Assembly: GCF_964340395.1 (NCBI RefSeq)
Contig: NC_135558.1
Location: 13,717,501 to 13,781,500, forward strand
DNA from: Glandiceps talaboti
Lineage: Eukaryota; Hemichordata; Enteropneusta; Spengelidae
DNA: 64,000 bases
Reading direction: 5' to 3'
The notes beneath the pieces are model-generated. The model did not search any database, was not told the DNA's origin, and was given only the letters and a program-made list of their open reading frames with translations. A program made the position numbers and the translations under genes. This document shows positions 26,410 through 39,560 of this stretch, piece after piece (the first letter of the stretch is position 1; every line of letters begins with the position of its first letter).

Positions 26410-26750
26410 AATTCACCCCCGCCCTGCTTCCCCTAAAAAAAATTCATCAAAACCTTTTTAGCAAATGATGGCATCCATTCAAACCCAATCCTGATCTCAA
26501 AAACACCCAATGAAAACCTATTTATCCAGATGACACCCATTTAAACCCAAACCTGATGTCAAATACATTCAATGAAAGCCTTTTTTACCCAATGATGACA
26601 CCTATTCAAACCCAATGCTGATCTCAAAAACACCAATGCAAACCTTTTTTACCCAATGATACCCATTCAAACCCAGCCCTGATCTCAAAATCATTCTATG
26701 AAAAAATTTCCATACCAGATGATGACACCCACTCCAACTCGGAATGACCA
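26410..26750. repeat. Tandem repeat, about 63 bp x 5
   Basis: Units contain ACCCATTCAAACCCA, CTGATCTCAAAAACACCCAA and TGAAAACCTTTTT. Anchors are at 26473, 26535, 26600, 26661 and 26727 (spacing 61-66). Strand composition is C-rich over G. Confidence 0.75.
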
Positions 26751-27839
26751 CACTAAGTTAAAAATCACACCTGATCAACAAACCTTTTTTTGGGAATCTC
26801 CTAACTCTAAATGTTTATTTTAAGATGTGCTAGGTATGATAAAATTGTCAACTTCAAAACTGAAAGTAAGCCATTATCACAATAATTTGACTATAGAGCG
26901 TTATATTACTATAACAGTCAGAATAAGGTCCCTTCGGGCTAAGCTAGTAAACATTAGTCTGCAAACCAACACCTGTACACTAGCAGATTTCTCTTGTGGG
27001 CAGGAGGTAATTTTTTTAGATTCAAAGAGTCGCTCAGTTCCGGTTAAACTTTCACAAAAAGTTAATGAAAGCATATCTCTGCCTTTGCGCATTAGTATCG
27101 AACGTTTGGGAATGAAAATACCATATATATATCTATGATTGATCAGTTTTCTGTCAATTGAGAGAGAGCTATTGGAAGTACCAGATGAAATGATCACATA
27201 TGAGATTTAGTTGATTGCCCAATTTTGCTAGATTATCTGAGCGATCAGTTACAATTCAAATAGAGATTTGCCCTAAGGTTCTTTTTAAAGGAATCAATCA
27301 AAACAACCTCTGTATTTCTAACTTATCGTGGAATATGATCTCTCAAAACAATCAGCTAAATTGAATAATTTTCATATAATGAAAATCTATGTAAATTGTT
27401 CTGATAGTGGAATGACGTTCGTCATTCTAGAGATAACAATCAAAGATTAAGTTTGTTCTGCTAAAAATGTTTTTTATCATTTATGTTTTCTCGAGATAAG
27501 TTCAGGAAATGGTCTCTTTTTTTTGTCATCCACTTTCAAAATGATAAAATGTATGAAGAAATTGTTTGATCCATTAGATCCATTAGTCAGCAAATCATAA
27601 ATTTTGTAGGCAACTACTATATTAGGCCATATGCATTCTGTGGTTAAATGTTTGCTAAATACTTTGAAAGGTGAAAAAAACAGACATTTTCTGAAAGCCA
27701 TTGGATTTGCAGAAATTAATCTGGAATGTGTTTATCATTTATCAAAATTGTAAATTTTGCAGGACGCTATGGTTTGATCACAAGGCAAGAATACATGCTT
27801 TGAACAGAAAGCATGGCTGAATCAGGTATACGAACACAA

Positions 27840-28095
27840 CTTATTGGTGGCCAAACGTAAGCTCATTTGCCTCTTACCAGACCAGTCTAAGTTTGAGTAC
27901 GTCAAGTACTTATTGGCTTTGATTACATTTACTGGGTACATATATATACTGGTGTGTTGCTCAATTCAGCTCTACTAAACAATGCAGATTTTCCCCGATA
28001 TTTCAGTTTCCTCCAGTTTTTAAAATTGATCATCAGGGCAATAAATTTCTGAATTTATTCAGACCAATAAAGATTATTATTAATAATTCCTTCAA
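27840..28095 (+). mobile_element. tRNA-derived SINE remnant, copy 2
   Basis: Same block order as the 18.9-kb copy: GTAAGCTCATTTGCCTCTTA, then GTTTGAGTACG in the B-box position, then AACAATGCAGATTTTCCCCG and GTTTCCTCCAG. A 3' tail ACCAATAAAGATTATTATTA ends it. It is more diverged in the head. Confidence 0.55.
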
Positions 28096-29169
28096 TGACT
28101 ATGATAATATTTTAAATCATATACTGCCTTTCATTTCATTTTTTTCCATTCTTGACAGGTGAAATTGCACATTGCTTTAAGACACTAACACCTTGCTTGT
28201 AATACCACAGACAAAGAGACTTACGGAAGACTAAAAGAAGGACAATGATTTATTCATGTAGCCAGACATTCTGGAAAATAGGACTTGAATAATTGATATT
28301 ACCCTCATAACTAATTCCAACCAATTTGAATGATAAAGTGTCACGCAGCAAGACCACCTATACTGTTCTAATATTACTCACAGTTTTAGAAACTCAAATT
28401 TCTGTGTCTTTTGCGGCACTATGGCTTCAGAATATTGCATGTATTTCATACCCTATATGCAAGGTCAAACAGCTTCATTCACTTTCCAGGTACATTTGCA
28501 CTACGATATCCCTGTTCCAATGATATCTTTGCTACTTATACCTGCACTGAATAAACATCTCTGATTACAAAATTTTTTATGGTTATACCAGCAATGAAAT
28601 AAATTTTATTTCTCAACACACCTGCTTTTTAACACATATTTTTAAATCTATAACACTTTACGACAATAACACCAATTGTTCCGTTTTTTAGATATTTTCC
28701 GATAGTTCCAGGAGTCGATCTTTGTTATTCAGGACTTTCCAAGAGCTTCCTTGGAGTCCTTCGAAATTCCAGGAGTTTCCAGGGGTTGCCAGGAGCGTGT
28801 TAACCCTAATATGACATCGTAATACTCTTGGTAAGTTTTTGTAAGTTTGCAAGTTTGCTTCAGAAACCCATTATTCTTGCTTTACGCTTTTTTTTGCCTA
28901 CAGCTACTTTCAAGTTACAGCTTTTGATCAAAACTCACTTTTTTTGACCAAGCTTACCTTACTATTTTGATCACTTACTTCCTTAGAAGAACATGCCCAT
29001 CAATCATCAGAGTAAACAACTTCTGAATCAAATCGTATGATGAAAACTCACTTACACAATTTACACAAATATGATCATTTATCAACAATAATTCCAATGC
29101 TCATCTCAGGCACCAGTCCTACCCAATACATAGTTGTCTGCAATTTCATACTTCAAATCAACCTTTTGC
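28096..29169. other. Non-coding stretch with TTCCAGGAG iterations
   Basis: 28690-28800 carries several TTCCAGGAG/TTCCAAGAG iterations followed by GTGTTAACCC, probably the edge of an unidentified repeat. The rest is featureless. Confidence 0.4.
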
Positions 29170-29345
29170 GCATATCAGCAGACAGACAGGCAGTGAGACA
29201 GAAGATGGATGGACAGACACACAAACCGACATACAGACAAACAGACAGACGGATGGATGGATGGACAGATGAATGGATAGATGGGCTGGTGGACAGACAA
29301 ACATTGACAAACACAGACAGACAGACAGACAGACAGACATAAACT
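29170..29345. repeat. (GACA)n/(GGAT)n microsatellite
   Basis: Imperfect tetranucleotides ending in six GACA units. Open frames through it on both strands are artefacts. Confidence 0.8.
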
Positions 29346-30159
29346 TGTACACACTCTCTTATAGTTTATAACGTATAAGAAAATGCTTCCATCTTGTTTT
29401 ACATTTTAGAAAACGAGAAAAAAGACTTCAGAATATTAACTCATATCTTTCATTCATTCATTCATTCAAAACATTTCTTTCATGATCAAGAATTTTTTGA
29501 AGGAGATAAGAAAGTGATTTCTCATGTGTATAACTTAGACCAATACTAGCTGTCAGACATTCTGACATTGATATTGTGCATTTGATCATGGGTTATTAAA
29601 AAAAAAACCAGATATGTTGAACACATATTGGCATATAGTTGAGATTAACTTGACAAAGCTAAAACAGAATTTATCAGTTGTCAACTTATAGATAAAAGTA
29701 AAGTAGACAGTGTACATGTAAAGGCAGCTGGTTGTGTCACTATTGAACTATATTATCGAAATGCCTGAAATTACTACATTGACAAGATCAATACTAAGGG
29801 TCACATACACCGTCTGATGAAAGGAAAACATTCCTATTATGGTTATTTTTATTATGACAGCTATCATAAATCCTACATTATGCATTTAGACATTTTTTTT
29901 GTGAACATGGACATTATTTTCATATTTAAACTTAAACAACGATTTGTCCAATCATTCACCCTATTAGCATGCTGTCTCAAATGCTTGTGTTGGCATGCAG
30001 CAAACTTTTCAAATCAATGGAGAAAATGCTGCTATATCATGGAAGGAAACTTAAATTAAGAAAGAAACTTACTAAATTATGTCATCAAACACTATATAAC
30101 ATAATGCATGTAGATTTTTCCTGTACATTTCATCATGTTCCTGTATAATCATATACTAA

Positions 30160-30620
30160 TTTGCATGGCATTGTTTGCATACTAAATAGCTCATTTGCAT
30201 TTGATTTATTCAACCTATATATATACTTTAAAGTAATTGTACATTGAACTACCTAATTTACAATTTAACACTTTTTATGCATATTTCAAAAGCTTATTTT
30301 TGCCTAACAGTCTTTGGATCAATGTTTCCACTCTAAAATTTGCATTTAATTCATTGGATCTCATATGAGTGTACAATGTACATCACGAAGTAATTTACAT
30401 ATTTGTAAACACATTTGTATGTAAATAGTTCAGCAGCGTGTTTATTGTATGGTAAATTCTTTGTATCAAAGTTCGCATACTAAATACCTAATTTGCATTT
30501 TATCCTTTTGATCCTTATTACAAATAATTGTACAATACTACCTAATTTACATAAATAGATTCTTTGTCAATGGTTGATTTCATTTATGATTTCTTTGCAT
30601 CACTGAACTCCCGTGCATAA
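30160..30620. repeat. Degenerate repeats with ATTTGCAT (octamer) motifs
   Basis: The block GCATACTAAATA.CT.ATTTGCATTT occurs at about 30178 and 30476, each followed by AATTGTACA and CTACCTAATTTACA. ATTTGCAT, the POU octamer, appears four times between 30162 and 30503. It is a repeat in structure; a regulatory role is speculative. Confidence 0.5.
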
Positions 30621-31129
30621 ATTTGAGGATATATCTGCAATCTCGATTGCACAATTGTGTCATATGAGTAGCTCCGTTTGAAAGATCATGCGTAGCAGAC
30701 TGAAATGGATAAGTGTACTCATGCAATCAGCGACATTGAGCATGTATGAAAAACTCGGAAGTCATGTGATGCATACTGATTCTTCTCAGCCGCATTATAC
30801 ACGTCAGCACATTCATTTCACACCAAGTACAAGTAACTATTTGAATAAGACTTAATAATGCAATGGACTTGACTAGTAATCAACATGGGATTTGAAAAAC
30901 ATTAACTCCTACGCAATATATGGTTTGAGTTTTCCCTATTCAAAATACTTAATAATACAGTCCATTATTTAACTTTAATTCTAATTTTAATGATTACGAT
31001 ACGTACAAAAGTTTGGTATTAGGAAGGATTTTCAATAGAATTGGGTTTTTTTAGCTGTTTTAAACTACATTTCACGTTCTGTCATTGAAACTCTACCATA
31101 ACTTTGACTCCTTTGAGTGCAATTACTAT

Positions 31130-31500
31130 AATTATGACTTTGTAATAATCTTCATTACATCATACTCAAGCCAAGTTATCATCTTTAAACTGCAGTATTA
31201 CATATCCTGGTCATTCTATATCACAAGTTTGTGTCTACATCACTGGTTTTTGCAGTGCTTGAAATAAATTGAGTCAAAACATTCAAAAATTACAATTATT
31301 TTTCCTGGTTTTTAATTTCATAAATTATGCTTGAGGAGGTAATTATTTTATTCCCCAATATTTTATTCATTAACCTGGAAATTATTCATGACCTAAGGGG
31401 TTGTCACTACTTCTCTAGCGACTTGTAGTGACAAGGTCACCTTAGGTCACTCCTATTTTCCTCAGCTGAAGGAAAAAAATATTGGCAAATACTAGTATGT
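31130..31500 (-). mobile_element. Family A palindromic element, copy 3 (reverse)
   Basis: On the plus strand the tail comes first (CTGGTCATTCTAT, GAGTCAAAACATTCAAAA), then TTATTCCCCAATATTTTATT, then the core GACCTAAGGGGTTGTCACTA and its inverted arm GTAGTGACAAGGTCACC. Its arms are among the best preserved in the window. Confidence 0.65.
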
Positions 31501-32029
31501 GAGTGTTGGCCAGTTTATGGTTATCATCCATGTATACAGATATTTACAGACACTTCTCTTTGGTTTTAACGTTCTTTTTTCAGCTTTTCCTTTCTGTCTT
31601 TTTTTTCTTGAAAGGCTTTTAAGTTGCCATATTATTTACATCATATATCTTTCAATTATATATGTTGTTCTTTTAAAGGTAATGAACCAATGTCTGTACT
31701 TAAAAATAAATACTGCAAAGTCTGAAATGAAAGTATTCTGGTAGCTGACCTATGTGCAGGGTCAGGCTAAATTTGCATACTGTGTGAATACTAGACGTAT
31801 GCGCAGATGGTAATTAAACTAAGTGAAACATTCTATTCAAAACCAATAAAATATTAAATTTATAATTCATAACTCTCAAAATGTAATGAAAATAAGTCAA
31901 TACAAGATTGAATTTTACTACTGATGTTAACATTGTAGATTGCCATGCTGCACACTGAGAAGACTAGTAATTTCACACAGTCATACCCTGAGGCGATTTT
32001 TGTAATACATAATCTTAAAACAAACATGT

Positions 32030-32555
32030 AAAGGCAGTTTAATGCATGCTCCAAAAGATACATTATTTACTTATCTGTATATTGCTGCTGCAATTACTGA
32101 GTACAAAAACTGTTTAAACGAGAAGCATTATGCGAAACTTGGTCAGATGTTTACAGCCATTTTTGTACTCTTGTACGCATGCATTTCTTGCAGATTATAC
32201 CATGCACAAGCCAAGTTGAACAAAAAATATAGAATATATATGCTGGTCATTCTATGTTCTATGTCAGTACACATCTTTGTCATGACAACGAGGGTCTTCA
32301 TCATTGGTTCTGCTGTGTTCGCAATATGAGTCAAAACATTCAAAATGGTCATCAATTTCCCTGATTTTACTTTGATATTACTGGCACTGGTATAATTATG
32401 TTATTCTTCAGTATTTTTATTCATTCAGCCTGACAATACATGACCTAAGGATTGTCACTACTCGTCTAGCAACGCGTAGTGACAAAGCCCCCTTAAGTCA
32501 CTCGTATTTTCGTCGCCTGAATGAAGACAAATTTTGGGGAATAACATCTAATAAC
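32030..32555 (-). mobile_element. Family A palindromic element, copy 4 (reverse, longest tail)
   Basis: It lies in the same orientation as copy 3, about 0.9 kb away. The reverse complement of 32200-32330 aligns with the tail of the 38.6-kb copy (TTGTCATGAC, TAGAA.GACCAG, ATATATTC.ATATTTTTTG, GCTTGTGCATGGTA). A 95-codon plus-strand frame at 32042-32329 has hydrophobic stretches, but it lies antisense in the repeat tail and is not preserved in copy 3, so I do not call it a gene. Confidence 0.65.
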
Positions 32556-33554
32556 TCAGCGAAAATTATTTTTCATGGGATTGTGACAACCTTGGTCCAA
32601 CCCTCGATCTTTGCGTTATAATAAAACTTAGATTGGAGGCAGAGCGAGTTTTAACACCCCACATCACAATGGTGTCACTGATTGATAGGCATATGTCACA
32701 ATTGCTGTGAACCCAACAGGTTACGTTGATGTTACAAATATTCTATCGGCCACTATTTAACAATAAATTAGTGTAAGGAGGAAAAAATGAATAACTATAA
32801 ATAAAATGAAGCCAAAATCTGTGAACCGTATATCTTATTAGCTAAATGACCCAGCTATCCGTTTAAAATGATAATATACTGCCAAGAAATGGATATAAAC
32901 ACAGAAGAAATTATTCATTGAACTGAGACACACTACTCCTTGGCAAGATTTGACAACATATATCAACATGAAATCTAATAATATATTTGGCCTGTGCATA
33001 TCCCAAATAATTCTGTCATTACTTACATAAAGAAATATCTATCATACATAACAATTTTCTTGCATCGTATAATTGTAATGAGGTGATGATGTACACTGTA
33101 CATGATTTCATGTCAAATATGTTTCTGGATTCTTGGTTCTCGTCTTAGCATCATGCACAAACATATTTTCTTTGATAGTCAGAAAATTAAAATGCCGGTC
33201 TAAACTTAAAAACAAATTTATTTCAAAGCCTTCCTGATCATAAAATATTTGGATTAGGATTAAAATTTGGGGATTAAAAATAGTGTCTGACAGATCGAGT
33301 TTGGTTCTGAACAAAAGAACGATTGTATTTAATGCTAAATGGCTCTACTGATAAGACAACACTAATATAATGTGAGAGCACTTTTACAGTTCATTTGAGT
33401 CTCTTTTTTTTTAAACGAAACAATTGCATTTTTTGACTAAAATCACACACCAGTAGTGCAGTCATTTTCGTTTGAACAATTTGCCACTGATACATCTTAA
33501 GTAATGTCCCCACAAATATTACGGCAATGTAGCACTTTTTGACTTTGCATTGTT

Positions 33555-33584
33555 TTACATACATACACATAATACATACATACA

Positions 33585-33618
<34 letters not shown>

Positions 33619-33782
33619 CATACATACATACCGGCATACATACATACATACATACATACACATAATACATACATACATACATACATACATGCATACATTT
33701 ACATACATAGACATACATACATACATACATACATACATACATACATACATACATACATACATACATACAGACAGACACAGAC
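33555..33782. repeat. (CATA)n microsatellite
   Basis: Long runs of ACATAC on the plus strand with few interruptions, ending in GACAGACA. The HTYIHTYI and YVCMYVCM frames are translations of the repeat. Confidence 0.9.
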
Positions 33783-34889
33783 ATTTCATAATGCCTACAG
33801 CACAACTGATCAACCATTATTCTCAAAAGCAGGGCAAATCCAGTAACTACATGTATTTAAAACATTCAGGATAGCTTTAATAATATATAAACACTTTTCT
33901 TTTATATGCAAATCTTTTGTGTGGCTGCTATAATTATTTTCCGGGGAAGAACAAATATAAAATGCAATAATGCATTTCCAAATATTTAGCTACAGTTGAC
34001 ATTTCTCTCCTTTAAAGTCAACAGTAACATTTGATGTAACCAAATGCATTTGTTTTGAGATCATGACTGTCATCCAATATGTACATGTAACAAATACACC
34101 ATGTGTTCTCTTGCTTAAAATTTTTTAGGTTAGTACAAAATGTACATAAAGTTTGAACCTTTATTTGAATACCTGATTGACGGGGTTGACTAGGACACAT
34201 CGGTAGCACACAGGCATTTGTTACTCTTTGCAGTGTATTGTTATACTTTGAGGTAACATCTGCAACCAGATAAAAAGTGTGCATATTTTTGTTTCTTTTG
34301 TGGTGGCAACCGTAAAAATATAACACATCATCACTCTTGAATAAATACCACTGGGGGGTTCACTTATTATAACACATTTATTTTGTTTGTCATAGCTAAG
34401 CTGTTTAAGGACTTTGTTCATTCGGAAGTGGGCAGGATACAGATTAAAGCTGTATTGGCTATATTTTAATCCGTGTAATGGCAATATATGGAATGGGAAT
34501 TACGGAAAGAAAATTACCGGGAAATGAAACCCTGGGGGTATATCTCTATCATATTGCTTGTTTTGAGGAAAGGTTTACATACTCAGCAGGAAACTTATGG
34601 TTTGGTATTGCTGCTGGGGAAATAGTGAACTATTACTAATGAAAATGTCATCTCTCCAAGCAACATTTGGAGCAATTTATGTACATACAACTATACCTAC
34701 TTCAAATGGGCCGCGAAAAATATGGCATATTTAACATATACAGACATGTATTGTTTATCATAAAAACAAAATTTAGTTTCTAAAGTTAAGATAGAAAAAT
34801 TGCTGAGTATGTTCACACAATTTATAGGCTTAAAATATAACATAGAATATTAATTTTAAAGCATTGAATACTGCATTGATATAACAAAA

Positions 34890-35152
34890 TTTGTTTCCTT
34901 AAAATGCAAATTATTTTTGAATTTGTGAACGGGTGTTGTTGAATTCTCAGACATATTAGACATATTTGAATATAGTGACGATGATGATGATGATGATGAT
35001 GATGATGACGAAGATAATGATGCAGTCACACACAGCCACAAATATTACACTCTGTATTAACTAACACAATTTTAGAGGTATGATTATTATTTTTGAATTT
35101 ATGAATGGGTGTTGTAGAAATCTCAGACATATAAGACATATTTGAATATAGC

Positions 35153-35198
<46 letters not shown>

Positions 35199-35250
35199 CA
35201 GTCACACACAGCCACAAATATTACACTCTGTATAACTAACACAATTTTGG
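34890..35250. repeat. Tandem duplication, 177 bp x 2, each with a (GAT)n run
   Basis: Both units hold GGGTGTTGT, CTCAGACATAT.AGACATAT, TTGAATATAG, a GAT run (34980-35008 and 35154-35190) and CAGTCACACACAGCCACAAA. Anchors at 35022 and 35198 are 176 bp apart. Confidence 0.85.
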
Positions 35251-35484
35251 AGGTATTGTTATTAAACAGTGGTCTTGAACCACACTTAAAATTTCTCTCG
35301 AGAGGATACGCCAGTCATAACGTATCAGGTACAATCCATAGTCTTTGACTATACAGTCAGGGTACTTACATGAGATTAAATGCTATCATCTCTACTGACC
35401 TTTTGCTGGGGCCTTCTACTATCATAAAGCCACTAATATGATTACTACTGCTGCAGATTGACATTACGGGCCAAATTGTACTAT

Positions 35485-35790
35485 GCACAGATCGAGACCT
35501 GTAGACTATTAAATTGCTACACAGAGAGACCTGCAGACTTTGAAACTGATCAATTAACTAGTCTTTTATATGCACAGAGAACTGCAGATTTTCTAAATTC
35601 ATCAACTAGTATTTTGTACTACGCAGTCTCAGACCTGTACACTTTAAATTGATCTTCTAATCTTTTGTACTGCATGCAGACCTGCAAACTTTGAAATCGA
35701 TCAACCGAAGTCTTACACACAGAGACCTGCCGACTTTTAAACTGATCAACTGCTCTTTCGTACTACATGCAGAGGCCTGCATCCCCTTCA
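35485..35790. repeat. Degenerate tandem repeat, about 50 bp x 7
   Basis: CAGAGACCTGCAGACTTT-type units, followed by GATCAACTAGTCTTTTGTAC, are anchored at 35496, 35528, 35579, 35632, 35679, 35724 and 35774. Stray units occur at about 35985 and 36430, so the array was once larger or has been dispersed. Confidence 0.7.
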
Positions 35791-36097
35791 AATGATAAAC
35801 TAGCTAAAGTCAATCTTACACTAGTGTATTTTAACTTTCTGAGTGCTAGGAACTTAAGGCAGGCATCACTGCTTTCCTATACATGTAGACATATTACATA
35901 TTATGTATTGCTGTGGTTAAAAGTTCCAGGCTCGTGGCTGCACGCAGGAATGAATCTGTATGATACTGCTACATGTAGATACAGAGACCGACAGACTTTT
36001 AAGCTGGTCAAATAGTATTAGTCTAGATTCTATGTATGACACTGATTTGGGATGTATTATACACAACTCTCACTGAGAATAATGCTCAGGAGCTCAG

Positions 36098-36138
36098 CCA
36101 TCCCCACCCAAACCCCCACCCCTACCCCCACCCCCTCT
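36098..36138. repeat. C-rich tract
   Basis: Runs of CCCCACC/CCCTACC on the plus strand. Confidence 0.7.
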
Positions 36139-36954
36139 ATATGTCTCAACTAGTATGTCATGAATCTATCCAAATAGGCTTTGTGATTAATCATGTTTAC
36201 ACACACTGTACAGCTTCACTCTCCTTGTTAATTATAATCCCCAGGTGATGCTAATGACATAACCTGGCACAGCAGGGTACATGTAATTTAATTTAAAACC
36301 AACAAAGAATTTATGCCCATATTTTGACCAATGCTTCGATCACAACAGAGAAATGAGGAAAGTATTCTTCTAGGTGAGAGTTCAGTATACTGCCAGTAGC
36401 CCAAACCAACTTACAATCATAGAATCAAGGCCTGTATAGATCTTGAAGTCGATAGTATTAACTTTCTACTGCAAGTGCTTTCATTTTAATTTAGTTGCTT
36501 AACCTGGCACCTGACTACTGTCCAATGTTACATAGACAGACGCAATCTAATTCTTGCTAGATGGTTATGATGAGTTTCAGGCTAGTGACTGTAAAAATTT
36601 AATCTTCACAGGCAAACAAATGTCATCTCGTGTTAAACACTTTCCTCTAATGTTTTTATACATTCAGGAATAATATAAATGACACTATTACAATAACAAA
36701 CCTGTAATAATATAATGCAACAACTAAAATATTCAATTTTATATAATATATTACACTGAAACATACAAGTTATGATGTTTACATTAAAAAGTAATATTAA
36801 TACCATTTTCAGAGTGTACAAATTTGAACTGTGGCAAATTTATTTGGTAAACTCATTGTCACAAAAAAATTTTAAAATTTAAGAATTTTCCGATACATGC
36901 AAATCATATAATTTTTAGAATATTTAACAGAAATTCTAACACTATGATTTCCTC

Positions 36955-37345
36955 CTCAAAAATCCATTCCATGCCAAGAGTACAAAATCAATCATTAGGA
37001 AAAGAATAACTTCATGTATTCCAGCGCCTTTACATTCCATGCCTGGAATATGAAATCATTGGGAATTATTATAACTCAATGAATTGCATGCCATGCTATG
37101 CCAAAAATATGAAACCATTGGAAATTTGTATAACTCGTTGAATTCCATGCCATTCCATGCCATGCCATGCCAGGAATATGAAATCATTGGAAATTATTAT
37201 AACTCGTTAAATTCCATGCCATTCCATGCCATGCCATGCCTGGAATATGAAATCATTGGAAATTATTATAACTCGTTGAATTCCATGCCATTCCATACCA
37301 TGCCATGCCTGGAATATGAAATCACTAGGAATTATGTAACTCCAT
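36955..37345. repeat. Tandem repeat, 69 bp x about 5 (CCATGCCATGCC core)
   Basis: TAACT anchors at 37007, 37072, 37131, 37200, 37269 and 37337 give spacings of 65, 59, 69, 69 and 68. Each unit holds ATTCCATGCC iterations, GGAATATGAAATCATTGG and AATTATTATAACTCG. Because 69 is divisible by three, a 152-codon frame (37084-37542) repeats a 23-residue peptide. I see no splice sites or homology that would make it a gene. Confidence 0.8.
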
Positions 37346-38634
37346 GTTGTTCCCTGAACATAAAAACTTTGAACCCTTTCCTCACATATTTCACCTCAGC
37401 AGAACTGTTGAGTATATATTACAGGCAATTACTCATTAAGCAAACACAAACTGTTTGGATAAGACGTACTACAAAGACATTCAATCACTTTGCAAGTAGA
37501 ATCTCACTGGTGAGAAAGTCTAACAATCAACAAACTGGCTAGCAATTCATAGCTAAGACTCTACTGGGATACCCAGCTAGACGATTATCGCAATATTTGT
37601 ATTGGATCAACAACATCTAGGGGATTGTCTGCCGTCCCTAAACCAATAATTCAAGTACTCATGTACTTTTGCTGCCATGCAGCTAGGACTCTTCATGCTC
37701 TACACTTGGAGCCTAATACATGGGATAGATTGGTCAGCATTGATCCCAAAGCTAGCAATTTCATGTCTTAAAAACTTTATATCCATGGTGAAAAAAATCT
37801 TAATTATATGTGCCTTACATTACTTAGTACCTGGAGCTTACAAGGTGAGCAGTATGTCTAATAACTAGTCAATACCTCAATATCACTAGGTTGCAGACAT
37901 CAATGACATAAACATGATATATGATTTTGGTTACAATAAATTTAGGGAAGAAATTTTTTAAAACAGTATCAGATTCAAAGTCTCTAATACGCGCACACAC
38001 GTACATACGCATGTACACAAGCACACATATGCACACACAAACACACACAACACTAAGTTGTACCATACTTTATTCAGTGTATTTTGTTCAGTATGACTGT
38101 CAAATTTGGCTTTGTTACTTTAAATAAAGAGAAGTGAGGTTCAAAACATTCGCCATTCAATTGTGAAATGACAATTATTGTACTGGTATATATATAATGT
38201 ATAATAACTAATAATTGTCATAAATTATCACATCTTTTGTAAATATAACTTTTCAATTGGTGTGTAGCAACAGAGTGCATAAAGTGTAATAAATGATGAT
38301 GAATATGAACACCAAGAATTTATTTGAGTCAATTTATTCATTACTGTTTGAAAAGTCAATGGGATGCCATTTTTTTTATATTGAAGAATGAAATATTGAG
38401 TGGAATTGCAGAAAGTAACTTAATTTTTTATTTGAATATTAAATATGAAATTTTCTAGTTTTCGTAAAATGAAAGCAACTAATTAGAAAAACATATCCAG
38501 AGATATATGATTCTTCACATGTTTGTAATTGCTTCAAAAGGAAATATGACTAGTACCAAATGTTAATGTACATAGGGTGTGTGAGTTACAACAACTGCAT
38601 GAGCTTAACTATTAGAAGTGTACTTTAATATAAT

Positions 38635-39010
38635 GTTATTCCCCAATATTTGTCTTCGTTCACCAAGGAAAATATGAGTGATCTAAGTGACCTTGCCCTT
38701 TGTCACTATGAATCGCTAGACTCGTGACAACCCTTAGGTCACGAGTATTTTCCAGCTGAATAAAGAAAAATATTGGTAAATAAAATAATTATCAGAGCAC
38801 CAGTAATATCAAAGGGAAAGTAATGCTAATTTTGAACGTTTTGATTCATATTTCAAACACAGGAGAACCACGCTGTCGTAACATAGACGAACGTTGTCAT
38901 GACGTAGAACGACCAGAGTATATATTCCATATTTTTGGTTCTAAATGGCTCGTGCATGGTAGAATGGAGTTTAACGTGTAGTAACATAGAGGTCATTTCA
39001 TTTGTAGTTC
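38635..39010 (+). mobile_element. Family A palindromic element, copy 5
   Basis: It begins TTATTCCCCAATATTTGTCT, with core TGAGTGATCTAAGTGACCTT and inverted arm CTTAGGTCACGAGTATTTTC. GAAAAATATTGGTAAATA and a long tail follow. This copy is the best reference for the order of blocks. Confidence 0.65.
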
Positions 39011-39237
39011 TTCTATATCACAATCTTGTGGTTCGTTTCTTACTAACTGCTTGTAATACTATCAACGTCAAGCAATTATTGGGATTTCAAAATATGCACT
39101 CAAACTGATTGGTTTGACAATATGCACTCAAACTGATTGGTAGCAATGGGGAGTGATCATGCTACGTCAGAGTCTGAGACTATTGACTTTATCAACATGG
39201 AGACATTTATGTACTAAACAAAAACTATATTCACATT

Positions 39238-39560
39238 GAGTCATTATGTAAATGAACACCCTATGAACACCAGCATTAACATGAACATCATTTAAGGAGA
39301 ATATTATGTAAATGTCTACACACAAACATGCTGATAACAATATTCAAATGAAGTCATTATGTAAATGAACACCCATATGAACACAAGCATTAACATGAAC
39401 ATCATTTAAGGCTAATATTATGTAAATGTCTACCCACAAACATACTGATAACAATATTCAAATGAAGTCATTATGTAAATGAACATGCAGTGATGCACAT
39501 GATTTTGTTACTCAGATGAACACCTGTATTAACATCATCATTTATGGCTAATATTATCAC
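39238..39560. repeat. Tandem repeat, 113-114 bp x 2.7
   Basis: TCATTATGTAAATGAACA starts at 39241, 39354 and 39468. ACATGAACATCATTTAAGG and TGATAACAATATTCAAATGA are shared. High identity between the first two units suggests a recent origin. Confidence 0.85.

Noticed and set aside
26827-27197. Overlapping 98-103 codon frames on both strands
   Set aside because: No domain on either strand and no splice borders; a mutual shadow in a slightly GC-richer stretch.
32042-32329. 95-codon plus-strand frame with hydrophobic segments, as a small membrane protein
   Set aside because: It lies antisense in the tail of a family A repeat, and the aligned parts of copies 3 and 5 do not preserve the frame.
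33391-33874. Several 100-140 codon frames on both strands
   Set aside because: They are translations of the (CATA)n microsatellite.
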